Assembly: GCF_028769735.1 (NCBI RefSeq)
Contig: NC_088170.1
Coordinates: 47,029,585 to 47,093,584, forward strand
Origin: Zonotrichia leucophrys gambelii
Taxonomy: Eukaryota > Chordata > Aves > Passeriformes > Passerellidae
Length of the DNA stretch: 64,000 nt
Direction: 5' to 3'
Of this stretch, positions 13,245-25,200 are shown piece after piece; the stretch's first letter is position 1, and the number at the start of each line of letters is the position of its first letter. Below the pieces are notes generated by a model, which worked only from the letters and a program-made list of their open reading frames with translations, ran no database searches and was not told the DNA's origin. Position numbers and translations under genes: made by a program.

Positions 13245-13675
13245 ATACTTGGGGCAGATGGTTGATGAAAAAATCAACATGAGGAGGCAGTGTGTAGTTG
13301 CAGCGCAGAAAACCAACCAAATCCTGGGTAGCTTCAAAAGCAGCATGACTGGTAGATCAGAGGTGATTTTCCTGCTTTACTCTGCTCTTGTGAGACTCCA
13401 CCTGGAGTACTACATACAGTTCTGGTGTCCCCAACATTAGAACATGGAACTGTTGGAACAAGTCCAGAGGAGGGCCATGAAGCTGATAAGAGGACTGGTG
13501 TCCTCTCCCTCAGAAGACAGGCTGAGAGAGCTGGGACTGTTCAGACTGGAGAAGAGAATTTTGGATGGAGACCTTTCATAACAACCTTCCAGCACCTGAA
13601 GGTGGCTTACAGGGAAGCTGGAGAAGGACACTTGATCAGGAACTCTAGTGATAGAACAAGGAATGATGGGTACAA
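13245..13675 (+). mobile_element. CR1 LINE, upstream part of interrupted copy
   Basis: This is plus-oriented CR1 sequence with recognisable words such as CTTTACTCTGCTCTTGTGAG, CTCCACCTGGAGTACTACAT, AGTCCAGAGGAGGGCCATGA and GAGAGAGCTGGGACTGTTCA. It stops at about 13,675, exactly where an oppositely oriented CR1 3' end begins, and its 3' continuation reappears at 14,444. It is degenerate and 5' truncated, as is usual for CR1. Confidence 0.85.
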
Positions 13676-14443
13676 GTCACAGAATCACAGAATAAACTGA
13701 GTTGGAAGAAACCCAAAAGGATTTTTGAGTCCAAGTCTCAGCCCAGCACAAGAGACCAAGAGCCACACCAAGTACCTGAGAGTTTTGCCCAAATATATCT
13801 TGAACTCCATCAGGCTTGGTGCTGTGACCATTTCCCTGGGTAAGTGCCCAATCACTCTCTGTGTGGAGAAACTTTTTCTAATATCCAGCCTAAATCCTCC
13901 CTGACACACCTTCAGGCCATTCCCTTGGACTCCATAGAGAAGAGATCAGTGTCTTCCCCTCCTCTTCCCCTCATGAGGCAGTTGTAACTGCAGTGAGGTC
14001 TCTCCTCAGTCTCCTCCAGGCTGAACAGGCCAAGTGACCTCGGTCTCTCCTCACACAGCTTCCCCTCAAGGCCCTTCGCCATCCATATGGTCCTCCTTTG
14101 GATGCCTTCTCATACCTTTATATCATTCTTATACTGTGGTGCCCCGAAGTGCACAAAATATTCAAGGTGAGGCTGCAGCAGTGCAGAGCAGCACAATTCC
14201 CTCCCTTGCCTGGCTGGTGATGCTGTGCCTGATGCACCCCAGGACACATGTGATCCTCCTGGCTGGCAGGGCACTGCTGACTCAAATTCCACTGGCCATC
14301 AATCAGGACCCTTTCCACAATGCTGCTCTCCAGTATTTCATTCCCCAGATTGTCCATATATCCAGGGTTGCCCTATCCCAAGTGCAGAATCCGTCACTTT
14401 TCTTTGTTGAAATTTATGTGGTTGATGATTGCCCAGTCCTCTA
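13676..14443 (-). mobile_element. CR1 LINE nested in another CR1, reverse orientation
   Basis: The left edge, CACAGAATCACAGAAT, is the reverse complement of a CR1-like 3' end (ATTCTGTGATTCTGTG). Read on the minus strand the element proceeds through TTCAGCCTGGAGGAGACTGA, a GAGTCAGCAGTGCCCTG-type block and an AGGACTGGGCAATCATCAAC 5' region. The minus-strand order matches the copy at 3.83-4.67 kb. The element interrupts the plus-strand CR1 that flanks it on both sides, so it is the younger of the two. No convincing target-site duplication was seen. A 136-codon open frame on the opposite strand inside it is an antisense artefact. Confidence 0.85.
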
Positions 14444-14677
14444 ATTTAGGTTAGATATTAGGAAGAAATTATTTTCTATGAGGGTGGTGAGACACTGGAA
14501 GAGGCTGCCCAGGGAGAGCAGTGTGTGTCCCAGCCCTGGCAATGTTCAGAGCCAGCTTGGATAAAGCCTTGAGTAATCTGGGCTAGTGGGAGGTGTCCTT
14601 GTGCATGGCAGTGGGAGTTGGGAATAGATGATCTTTAAGGTCCATTTCAACCTCTTAACATTCTATTATTCTATGAA
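14444..14677 (+). mobile_element. CR1 LINE, 3' part of interrupted copy
   Basis: This resumes the plus-oriented CR1 with GGTTAGATATTAGGAAGAAA, GTGGTGAGACACTGGAAGAG, CTGCCCAGGGAGAGCAGTGT and GATGATCTTTAAGGTCCATT, and ends in TTCTATTATTCTATGAA, the CR1-type short terminal repeat. With 13,245-13,675 it forms one copy split by the reverse insertion. Confidence 0.88.
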
Positions 14678-17600
14678 ATATAATTGTTTTTGCAGAGGCA
14701 CCTTCTCTAGGCTGATATTAGGGACAAGGTAACGAGGTACTTTGAACTTGGTCTTACCTGATTCAGGGATGAGTGTTCTATTATGTTCTCTCCTTATTTT
14801 ACATATTTCATTAAAAGAACCATTGATTTCCTTATGTATTCCTATAAACAGGATTAATAAGTGGTCAGTTATGCTTCATGTTGTATTTGGTATAGTTTTA
14901 TTTCTAGAAAAGTTAATTTAATTGATTAAGATATGCAAATGCACCTCAAGTTTCATGCCATGGATGTAGAACAGAACGTTGTTACTGTAGACAAAACGAA
15001 TAGTGACATTTTAGTTTTCAGGTATTCACTGTAATATTGCTATTAATAATCAGCTTCTTTTGGTACTAAGATCTGGCTTAAGACTGCTTATGTTTGATGA
15101 GTCAGGGATTTCTTAGTGTTTCTTTGTTTTAAGGAGTCCATTTGCCCCATAAATTAGAATTCAATAAGAAACTGGAACATGATATATGAGCTACACCTAT
15201 ACAGACAAGCTGATCATTCCCTGTTTTGCTTGAGGGTCCAATTTGTCTGGTTAACATCTGTGAATATACATTAAGATTCAACCTCAGCTAAAAGTACTTT
15301 TGACAGAGAAGCCCAAGTGGGAATGAGAACTTTATGCAAGGCTCAACACCTCACCTGCCATAAGGACACGGAAGCAGTCTGCAGAAATGCCCTCTGGCTG
15401 AGGGCCACAGGGCATTTCCCACTGTGGATTAGAAAGAGGACACTGTCCTTGAGACCCCTTCCTTCTGCCCTAGTGTTTTCTGAAAAGTGACAGAGCAAGG
15501 ACCTTAAAGCCAACAGACACCACCAGACAGTTTCTCCTGCACAGCTTGATAGCAGCACCCTAACTTCCACAATTGAAACCTGTTTGCTAGCACATTTCAT
15601 ATTTCACATTGCATGCAAATGAATTAATCTTCAGAGCATTCCTATGCAGTACGTAAATGTTGCTCTTAAATAAAAAACCCCAACTAGCCAACTCATGAGA
15701 AGACAGGAGACAGGCAGTGACAGGAAGGCTTCTGAAACTGCCTTGCATCTGGGCTCAGAATTCAGGAAATCTTTTCATTCCTGCTATTGCATAGAGGTCA
15801 TCTTGCTCTTTGATGTAGTCTAGAAAATGAAATGAGCTATTAAAGTCTGGATACATTGCCCCATTAAATTAGAAACATTTACAAGCCCAGCACTGCACAT
15901 AAAATGTAGATAGCACTTCTCATGATAAAACTATAACCAGACTTTGTTTCTTCATTTTGGATAGTGTGACCTGTGGTCTCTCTTTTCTATCTGGCTTGTG
16001 GTTTACTGCATTATGTAATTTTACATTCACTTAAAGGCCAGCCAAAGTAAAATACTTTGCTGGAAGTGAGATGTAAACAAATGTTTGATCTTGCCCTGCC
16101 ATTTTTCTTAGGTCTTCTGCAGAGCTGGGTTACAACATGCCAGTATTCATTAAAGGATATATATTTTAGAATCCATACTGTATTGCTCATAAATATTTCA
16201 AGGTACCTGCAAACCTAGGTTAAGAGCTATCTTGTCTTAGAAAACTAAAAAGACAGCTATTGTACACAGTTCTTTACACTAAAATCATGTTCTGGAGTAA
16301 CTAAGTGGACACATATGAATATTTATTTACAATGTCAACTTTAACCACTTCTGCATGCTAGCTTGAAAGTAATCAACTAAACTAAGAAAAGAAAATAAGG
16401 AATTCTCACAAACCTTGTTGCTCTATATCTAAAATCTAAACACCAAATATAAATTATTGAATACTTGGTAATAAGAACCTAAGTATTTTCCCCCATATTT
16501 TTACTTTTAACAGATACTGTAGATACAGATGTAGTCTTTTTGCATTTACATAAAGCTGGTGTTATTAAGAATATCCACATGAGAGAAGGTTACAAAGATG
16601 ATCCTTGTAAGAAGGTGAATCAGATAGCTGATATTGTAATATAGAGTACTTTTTGCTGTAGCTGAATGACACGTTTAGAAAAGCTGATACTTTGATGAGA
16701 AGATCAACTGCACAGTATTCTCCCAGAATCTTCTCCAGAGTCTCAATGCAAACTAACATAAGGACACAACGTATGTGTCAAGAGAAATAAACACACATTA
16801 AACCAGACATTCATTTTCCTCAAACTACACTCTGAAATCATATGCAACAAAATACTGTGAAAAGATAGGAGTGCAAATTTTACAGCAACAGTCACATTTC
16901 AGATAAAGAAAAGCTTTTGTATGAAGTTGTACCCACAGTCCCCAGCATAAAATATTAATAGTTCCAGCTATACTGCTTTATAACTGAGGAGGAAGTGCTC
17001 CTAGGAGAGAATAATTTGATTTAAAAAATCCTGATGTTCAACAAGTATTTAGTATTTGTAATTAAAAATGTATATCTCTTGGCTAATATGTAGGAACATT
17101 GGTAAAATATGTTTGATGATTTTTTTCAGGTGTGTGATCAGAGCTTAGCATAAAGAGTCTCACATAAAATTGCAAAGGGCTATTGCTGAGCTCATATACT
17201 GAGGCAATAAATTATCTTATTTTTAATAACTTGATTGCCTTAAAATGCTCTTCCTTGTTTTTTGTACAAGGAGGAATCTAGTTAAATGCTGTATTCACTT
17301 GTTCTCTTTTTTTAAAATAGTCTGGGAGGAACTGAGTGTCATTGTCCTTCCCCTCGCTATATGCTCAGGTCAGGGATTTTTGTTTCTCACAGAGCACTTT
17401 TGCTTTACTCTGCCTCACCTCCTTACAACGTCCAGAAGAGGTGGCAAGCTGCTTTTGACAACGTGAACCTTACTATGTTCAGTGTGAAAAGGGAGCTGGT
17501 TGTGGTCAAATGTGGGCAGCAAGTCGTCATTTAGAAAAGAGCTCCCAACTAATGGATAAAGTATTTTTAAGCATGCTGGAATGGTTCCACAGCCAAGCTG

Positions 17601-18320
17601 TTATAAATGAATAGGCCTTTTGTTGTGAGCCTTGATCTCTTCCCTCCTTCTCCCTTTCTCCCTCCCCCCACCTCTTTGTCAGGATGAGTCAATATCCTTC
17701 TAATTGGGTGTCCTTTCTGGACTTTTTCACCAGATTTTAGGCATTAGGAAAGTTCAAATCCTTAAACACAGAGCCCAGGTGCCCAGAAACTAGTTTTTTT
17801 TTCTTTAACAGATTTATTGCTTCAAGAGGCATTCATTTCAGAAGGCTCAACAGTATTGTTATGGAGTTTTTTGCTGCACACAGAAAATGTAAAAGGAACT
17901 CAGTTGTACTTCACTGAAATGGCATTATCATCCCAAGAATGAACAAGCTGATTTGTTATGTCTTTAACAAGAGCCCTGTCAACTTCTAAATCATGTTGTG
18001 GGATTGTTCTGAAACCGTGGCCCAGTATGCTTTCAGAGATAACTACCCTGCTATCTTGGTGGAAGCTCTGATTTTGTCATCACATCCTTTCTGACGGCCT
18101 GAGGAAAGCGAAAGTGGGTGAAGCCCTCTCTGTCAATAATACCACAGGTGAGAATGGCCAAACTGGAAGGCTGATAGGCAAGACGAAAAATCTGGTAATG
18201 GTGCCTCCTAATGGAGACGCCCCACATGGTGCTGGTGAAGATTATTTACAGATGTGTTCACTGATTTTGCAAATTTTTGCCTTGAGAGTGTTAACAAATA
18301 ATAACTGTTTGGAATTCACT

Positions 18321-18342
18321 GGATCCTGGCATGCCAGGATCC
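18321..18342. repeat. 22-bp perfect palindrome
   Basis: The 22 bases GGATCC-TGGCATGCCA-GGATCC equal their own reverse complement with no spacer. The outer flanks are nearly palindromic if one C is skipped. Such a site can bind a dimeric factor, but no specific factor is implied by the sequence. Confidence 0.9.
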
Positions 18343-20409
18343 CAGACAAATTTAACCTTCCTAGGAAGCAAATTCTGCCATTCTTATTTCATAGGTAATT
18401 AAAGGAGACGTGCAAAGATTAAGTGTTGTGCTTATATATGCAGCGAAAGTTTGTGGTAGATTTTAGAAGAGTTGAGGTTTCCTGTGTTAAAAAAAAAAAG
18501 CAGAAGAAACTATGTTTAAAGAAATGCAACTGGGACTCAGAATTTTTATAATAAATGCTCATGTATTTTACTGTGCAGTTGTAGTCCATCTCCTGTCCTT
18601 TCCAGTATGCTTTTTAAAAAACCCCATTAAGTACCATTAAGTATGTTCACCAATTCAGATTTCCTCCCTGTTGTCTCTGTGAATCATTTGTGGATATGAA
18701 GTGAGAACATCAGAAAGATGAAGACAGAAAACTGTTGGAGTAAACAAGGCCTTCTATTATTTTTTTTTTTTTTTCCATAATGGTCAGTGAAAAGGATAAA
18801 CATGTTCTGTTTCTTTTCTGACTAACACTCCAGGAAGTGCCAGCTTGCCAGTGGATCAAAGTTACCTACTTCCTGCTTAGACAGACTCTCCAAACCTGCC
18901 CACCCAACTCTTCAGCATCTTCCACTTTCCTTCCTCATTTCCATTAAATTAAAAGGGTTGAATTTATATAACTTTAGACAGCTACATATGAGTTCAGAGG
19001 AAGAGGGAGAATAATGATCAGAAATGTCATTAGATTAGTTTCCCCAGTTCTAGAAATCACCAGATTACAAACTAATGTGCTGGGGTTTAGTTGTTCAGCT
19101 GCAGAAGACGTTGTCTCCTTTTAACCTGAGTACCAGTAATAATTTCTTTGTAAAACCCCCACATTAACCAAACATGGCTGGTTTGTATATAGCAGGCTAC
19201 TGTGTGGGAATGATTTGAGTTTCTTGGTATTCACTGCCTAAATAAATATGAAGTAATATCCTTGTGTTGGCATTTTACTTATAACTCACAACATTAAAAA
19301 AAAAAATCCTCCAAACTCAACTTCAACTTCCTCTCCAAGGTCTTAGGAGATTTTTCCACCAGAACTTCCCTTCTAATTCTGTAATGGCCTCTTCTTAGGT
19401 GTCAATCCTTACTTCATCTATGCTTTTGGGGATATAAATGAAAGAGGCTTGTTCCCATGAGACCAGAGAATTGCCACCACGCTGGACTTGTTTCCAGCAT
19501 GTGCTAACAGGCCAGTCTGGCAGATGATAATTGTTACCCTCTCACAGTGGCAATATGAAACTGAGTCATAAATCCTTCCTCAAATCACATATGCTCACAC
19601 CTGTCTCAGCCCTCAGTTTCTATGCAGGTAACTCCCTCAGGCAATTATTTGCCCTTAGCCCTGCTCTCAGGGAGAGGAACACTCTCGTTCCAAATTCTAT
19701 ACAAACTTTACCTATGCCTGCCCTTCATGGGAGATGAGCTGGGGATCTCACCTGCTTTCAGACCTTCAATTACCCAGAAAAACCTGTCTTTATAATGTTG
19801 CTTTTGAAATGTGCTTCTCTTACTGGCTGATGGGAAAATAGTCGTGTGGCTGGAATATTCCAACATCAAATATCTCTTGTGATTATCAAATGCCTCAGCT
19901 CCATTTCAGCATTTATGCACTCTCAAAAGCAATAAATTGCTTCGTGTACTCCTCCACTATGAACACTGTCTCTTAATCAAACTGGATTAATAAGTTTAAG
20001 AGACAATACCCACAATATATGTGAATTTTGGCAGGTTATGGGAACAATGAGCCAGATGTACAGGAGATGCAAAGAGCAATAAAAGTTGCAAGTCCATAAC
20101 CTAGAGCTTACACAGCCTGCAGAGAACAGAAATACATGCTGTTAGCAGAGAAAGCTACCAACAGGTTCACAGTCATTTACATTCAACATGAAAATGTTTA
20201 GATTATGTCTTGCCCCTAGCAAGCTTAGACCTGTTGACAGGGGTAAGTTTCAGTACTGTCTGATATTTGGTACTAACTATATTTTCACTTGGAAAAGCCT
20301 TTGTATCCCAACACAGAACTAATAGTTTGCTCTAGAAACTCTTCATGTATTGACTTTACAGTACTGTAGAAGAGATTGATTAAATGGTTTAATTCCTGTC
20401 ATTTCTGAA

Positions 20410-20432
20410 TTTTAAATTTAAATTTAAATTTA
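20410..20432. repeat. (AAATTT)n short array
   Basis: About three and a half units of TTTAAA/AAATTT, self-complementary AT-only DNA. Simple repeat. Confidence 0.8.
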
Positions 20433-22220
20433 TGTATCAATTATCATTATACATTATATACATTATTTACCCACACTTGGAGAAAATAGTTAAAATATAT
20501 TAAAATATAGAATAAATTATTCTATTCTGTTCAGGTGCTGTAAGCATTCTTTCTGATAGCTGTCCATAAAAGTCTACTGTACACACACCTTAGCACCGCT
20601 CAGTAAGTGCATTGGAAATTAAAGTCTTTAACTTCTCACTTATCCCAAAGTACCCAAAGTAAAATTTCACTACATGGGCTATCACAAAGTGCAACATAAG
20701 GAAACCCCATCTATGAACAGCAGCATGGAGCATGTGTGTGTTTGTGTTTTGAACCATAAAGCTGTAATGAAAATATTTTATGGCAGGATCCTCTCAGTTC
20801 CAGCTCAAGAGTATCAGATCTGTGACCTATGACACAGGCTCTGCTAAGCTAAATATGATGCTGACTTGGTTCAGTAATTCATGGATTCACAAGTGGAAAT
20901 TAAAAATCTAGGTTATGTTAGGGGATTGCAGGTATAGCCTGTGTTTGCAAAGACAAGTGAGATATCATAAACTGAACAAATGTAAATCTTCTGATTTTGC
21001 ACAGTGTATAGCACAGGTGACAATAGTACTTTTCCAGTTTTAACAGAGTTATATCTTGTTTAATTGACTTAGTTGCATGATCAATATCACAAACTGCACA
21101 TGGCATGCAGAAAACTGATTCTTTCTCAACAGTAATATTTTATGAGATTGGCTGTGGATTTATAAACAGACAAAATATTTTAAAATGAAGGACAGAAATC
21201 CAAAGATAGAAAGACATAAGTAGAAAGAACCTAGTCATAAATTAATGAAACTAAACATCCTTCACACATTAAAAAATAAATTTTAGTACTGATTAATGCA
21301 GTGAGAAGCACAATTCCATCCCATTGATACCATATTGTCACTTCAACCTGAACTTGCAATTTTCACAAGTTTCAGTATTTGTCTTTGGAACTGTTACCTG
21401 TCATGCTTAATGAAACTAAGTGACATTTGTATTTCTTTTAGTACATTAAGATAATTAGAGTTTTAAAAAACCCACTTCAGGGTTAAAATAAATCATAAAA
21501 CTTCATTAATTATTGCATGATAAGAAGTCCAGCTTGCTGGATTTTTTAGCAAAGTACCGTAGGTTTGTGCTACTGTTACTTTGTCTCCTTTAATAAATAT
21601 TGATTAGGATGAAATCCTTTATAACATATCTTTTTCCATTCATGAGTTCTAGGCATCCACCTTCACAAATGAGGATAAATGTATAATCTTGTGGTCTAGT
21701 GTAGCATATCCTTAGTGCATGCACACTGTGAGTGTAGTTAACTACAGGGGTCTAGACAGACACACAAACATTACAGAGTATGTACAGAAATCTGTCATGT
21801 ATTTTCTTCACTCTGTTTTATCAAATTCCCAGATTGTGTATTTCCCTGAAAACTGTAGAGGAAACTATTGTAGCAGTTTTCAAATTGCTGTATCCATGGG
21901 TCAAGAGTCTGATTTTTTTTTGGTCAGTGTGAGGCCTAAGTCACTCTACTGTTCCCAAGATCAACCACTTACATTGAGAAAAAGACAAAATATCTTCTGC
22001 TTTATTTTAAGAAGCTTTCCTGTGTCATGACACCTTGGCGCTATTTATTAGTTCTCATTCAATCAGAAATCTCATACAAGAAGAGAATTTAGTATATGAT
22101 AAGGCATGAGAAGCTTTGGATGCCATAGAAGAGAGTTATTTGCTGGTATTAAATGGTGGAAAACTAGCATTTTTAGTGTTTCTGCTTAGCTTCATGTTTT
22201 GTATTTTCCAACCACAGTTT

Positions 22221-22240
22221 TATATATATATATATATATA
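22221..22240. repeat. (TA)10 microsatellite
   Basis: Ten uninterrupted TA dinucleotides, flanked by TTT and AAA. Confidence 0.95.
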
Positions 22241-25200
22241 AAACAAGAAAATTAAACGGCTGATAAATTCTATGTTTCTGAAGATTAATTTCCATATTTT
22301 TCCCATTGTAGCAAATAATTTAATTTTTTTTTTTTTAATCTTAACATACTTGATTCCATATACAATGGCAGGCAGAAAGAAATACATATTGAATATATGC
22401 CTTAAGTGCTCCTTCACTTAAATTTCCAAGTGCATATTTTGGAAAAGTGGAGTGAGTGGAAGTCTCTGCTCCCAACACTGCAAGTGATAAAGTCATGAGA
22501 GAAAATGGCACCAGCATTTTTGCTAGTCACTTGGTTTACTCCTTAATTATATTTATGGTGCAAATTGACTAAAAATGCATCTTTTATTCTGAAAAACAGG
22601 TATCAAATATTTTTGAAGACCGGAGTAGTAGTGCTTTAAAGTTTAACTAGCCACTGGAAAGGATTGGATCAGGTCAGGATGGATTACTACTGTTACACAT
22701 CAAATCTGACTTAAAAAAAATAAAAAAATACTGACATAACAAAACTGGCCAAAAAAATTAGGGAAGTGGTCAGAGATCCAGGATTGGAACACCAGAGATA
22801 TGAAAGTGATAGCAGGCTTGCCATAATTGTTTAAATATTCCTTGTCTGTTGTTCATGGTTTTCAGAATTTTACTTTGACTATAAAGAATTTTATTAAGTC
22901 AAAAATGCAAATAATTTATTGAGAAAATATAAAGACCACTTTGGAAAACTTCAGAAAAATATTTCACTTGCTCAGGTTATCACTGGTTATTAAGGTAATT
23001 TAGTCTGCTGGCATTTATATCTTGGAACATTCTCTGAGAGAGCAGCTAGCCTGTTAGAAGTATAAAATAAACAAGTACAAACAATTTTATTTTATTTACA
23101 ATAATAAAAGGAAAAAACCCCACAGCTCTGACTTCAAAATAACTGATTTTATAAGTTTACAGGGGCCTGTTTATACATCTTTTAAATATAAAACAATATG
23201 AAATAAAATTACACTCTAACATTAATACTTATACAGCTTTTTCATTAATACTTTAAAATGTTTTAAACAAACCACAGAAAAAGTAAAAGAGAAATAAAGG
23301 AATTTTACACTGTAATAGGCTCCTACAGTAAACTAAAATGTAATAACTTCTTTTAAAGGCAAACCACAAAAATTCCAGTGATTTGATGTCCACATACAAA
23401 CATACATTCTTTCTCTCTCAATGATATGGGGCAGACATTACACATAGTAGTGAACAGTATCACTGTGCCACCATTCACCAGGCAGGACTGCATCTCCTGA
23501 TGGATCCAAAACTACCAGCTATATGGGAGTCACTTTAAACCTCATTTGCATTTTCTGTTTTTATCAGTATTTTAGCTGAGATATTAAGAGACCTTGTGTA
23601 AATATTTGGTTCTTGCACAGTAGGTGGTTTAGAATTGCCATTAATTGGTAGAAATTATAACAGAATACTTTTTGGAGTTAGTATCTCTATTGTGATATTA
23701 GAAATATAAAGTAGCTTTCAGTATTGCTTATTAAAATAATACAAATGAAATTATTCTAAAACTAATGGTCAGTATGACAACTATATAGTCCTTGAAATGG
23801 TATAGGCAATTTCCTTTTGTGTCCTTCCAGTTATTTCAGCAACTCTATAGATTGAGGAAGGAAACTGGGCTAAAGGCAATTGGTCCTTAGCTTTTCTTTT
23901 CCTTCCTGGGGAAGATCCCCATCCTAGCAGCTCAGTCACAGAATTAGACCCGACCTGGACCTAATATTTGTATAACTCTCATTTTTCTAATTAAGAAACT
24001 GAGGCAGAGGACTATTTTCCTCCATTCCCTGTTTTCAAAAAATAAAATGGTGTCTTTTTCCACCCTTGCACGGGTTGCCAGAATGGTCACCTGTCAATGT
24101 AGACAGACAATAACTTTTTGATACAAATGAGTTTTGTAATTATGTTATTGTGTAATATTATTCTGTAAATTTCATTCTGTTCAATGTGGAGAACTGCATG
24201 TTCCTGGCAGGCAACACCCCCCCAACCCATTATTTTAGACAAATATAGAAATAAACAAAATCATGACAGTTAAAATACTAGTGGAACTAACTGAGAATAA
24301 TATTTATATTTCTTTATTCCTATCATCTGCATTTTACATGTATACTATCTAAATGAGCACTTGATGCTAAGGGTTTGCTCCAGTCATCTATATGGATACC
24401 AAAATTAAACACCAGGAGAACATATATTCAGGAAATTAAAAGAAATATTGATCATGATACAGAACAAAAATACTTCCAAAATATTTTACTTCAAGGTTAC
24501 TATAATTCCCAATTGTTGTTGTACTGGCATTTTTTTCTTTTTTTCAGTTGTCAACATACGGGTGAGAAATAACTGCAAGATAGCACAGTTGTGAGTGAGA
24601 AGCACGAGAAAACAAATTCTGTTTCTATGTATAGCAGTGACTTTTTATCAACAATTTGGCTGTGCATTCAGTATTATGGGCTCATAATATGCAAATGCAT
24701 TTGGCTGTTAATACACATTCACAGCTTACATGTTAGTGATTCCAAAGGAATTGTTACAATATATGCTCTGAATATGTATGAGGAATAATACACAATATGG
24801 AAGTAAGAGCATTCTATATTATGAAAATATAAAATAGAATGCACAGTATTTTAATACTCATTCATATTGTAGTCTCTTGCAGCTCAAAAGGAGCATCTGT
24901 ACTCTGTATTATCAGCTCATATTAAAGATGTACAGAATTAACTAAATTTTTATAGATCTCAGGATGTCTTACCATGACCTCACACAGCAATATAACATAT
25001 AGTCTTCTGTTCCACTGCATTATTTATTCTATTTGTAAAACATTCTTGGTTCAGTATTTTCAGATTTAAAATCTTTGGGAACAGATTGATTAAATACTCT
25101 TTTCACTTAGAAATATTTTTGGTTTTGTAGAATTCTAGATAAGGTATTTTTAAAAACATCATTTGATATTGGTGATTAGTTTGATACTGCTGAGAAAAGG

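Noticed and set aside
14034..14444. 136-codon plus-strand open frame
   Set aside because: It lies entirely inside the reverse-oriented CR1 copy and is antisense to it.
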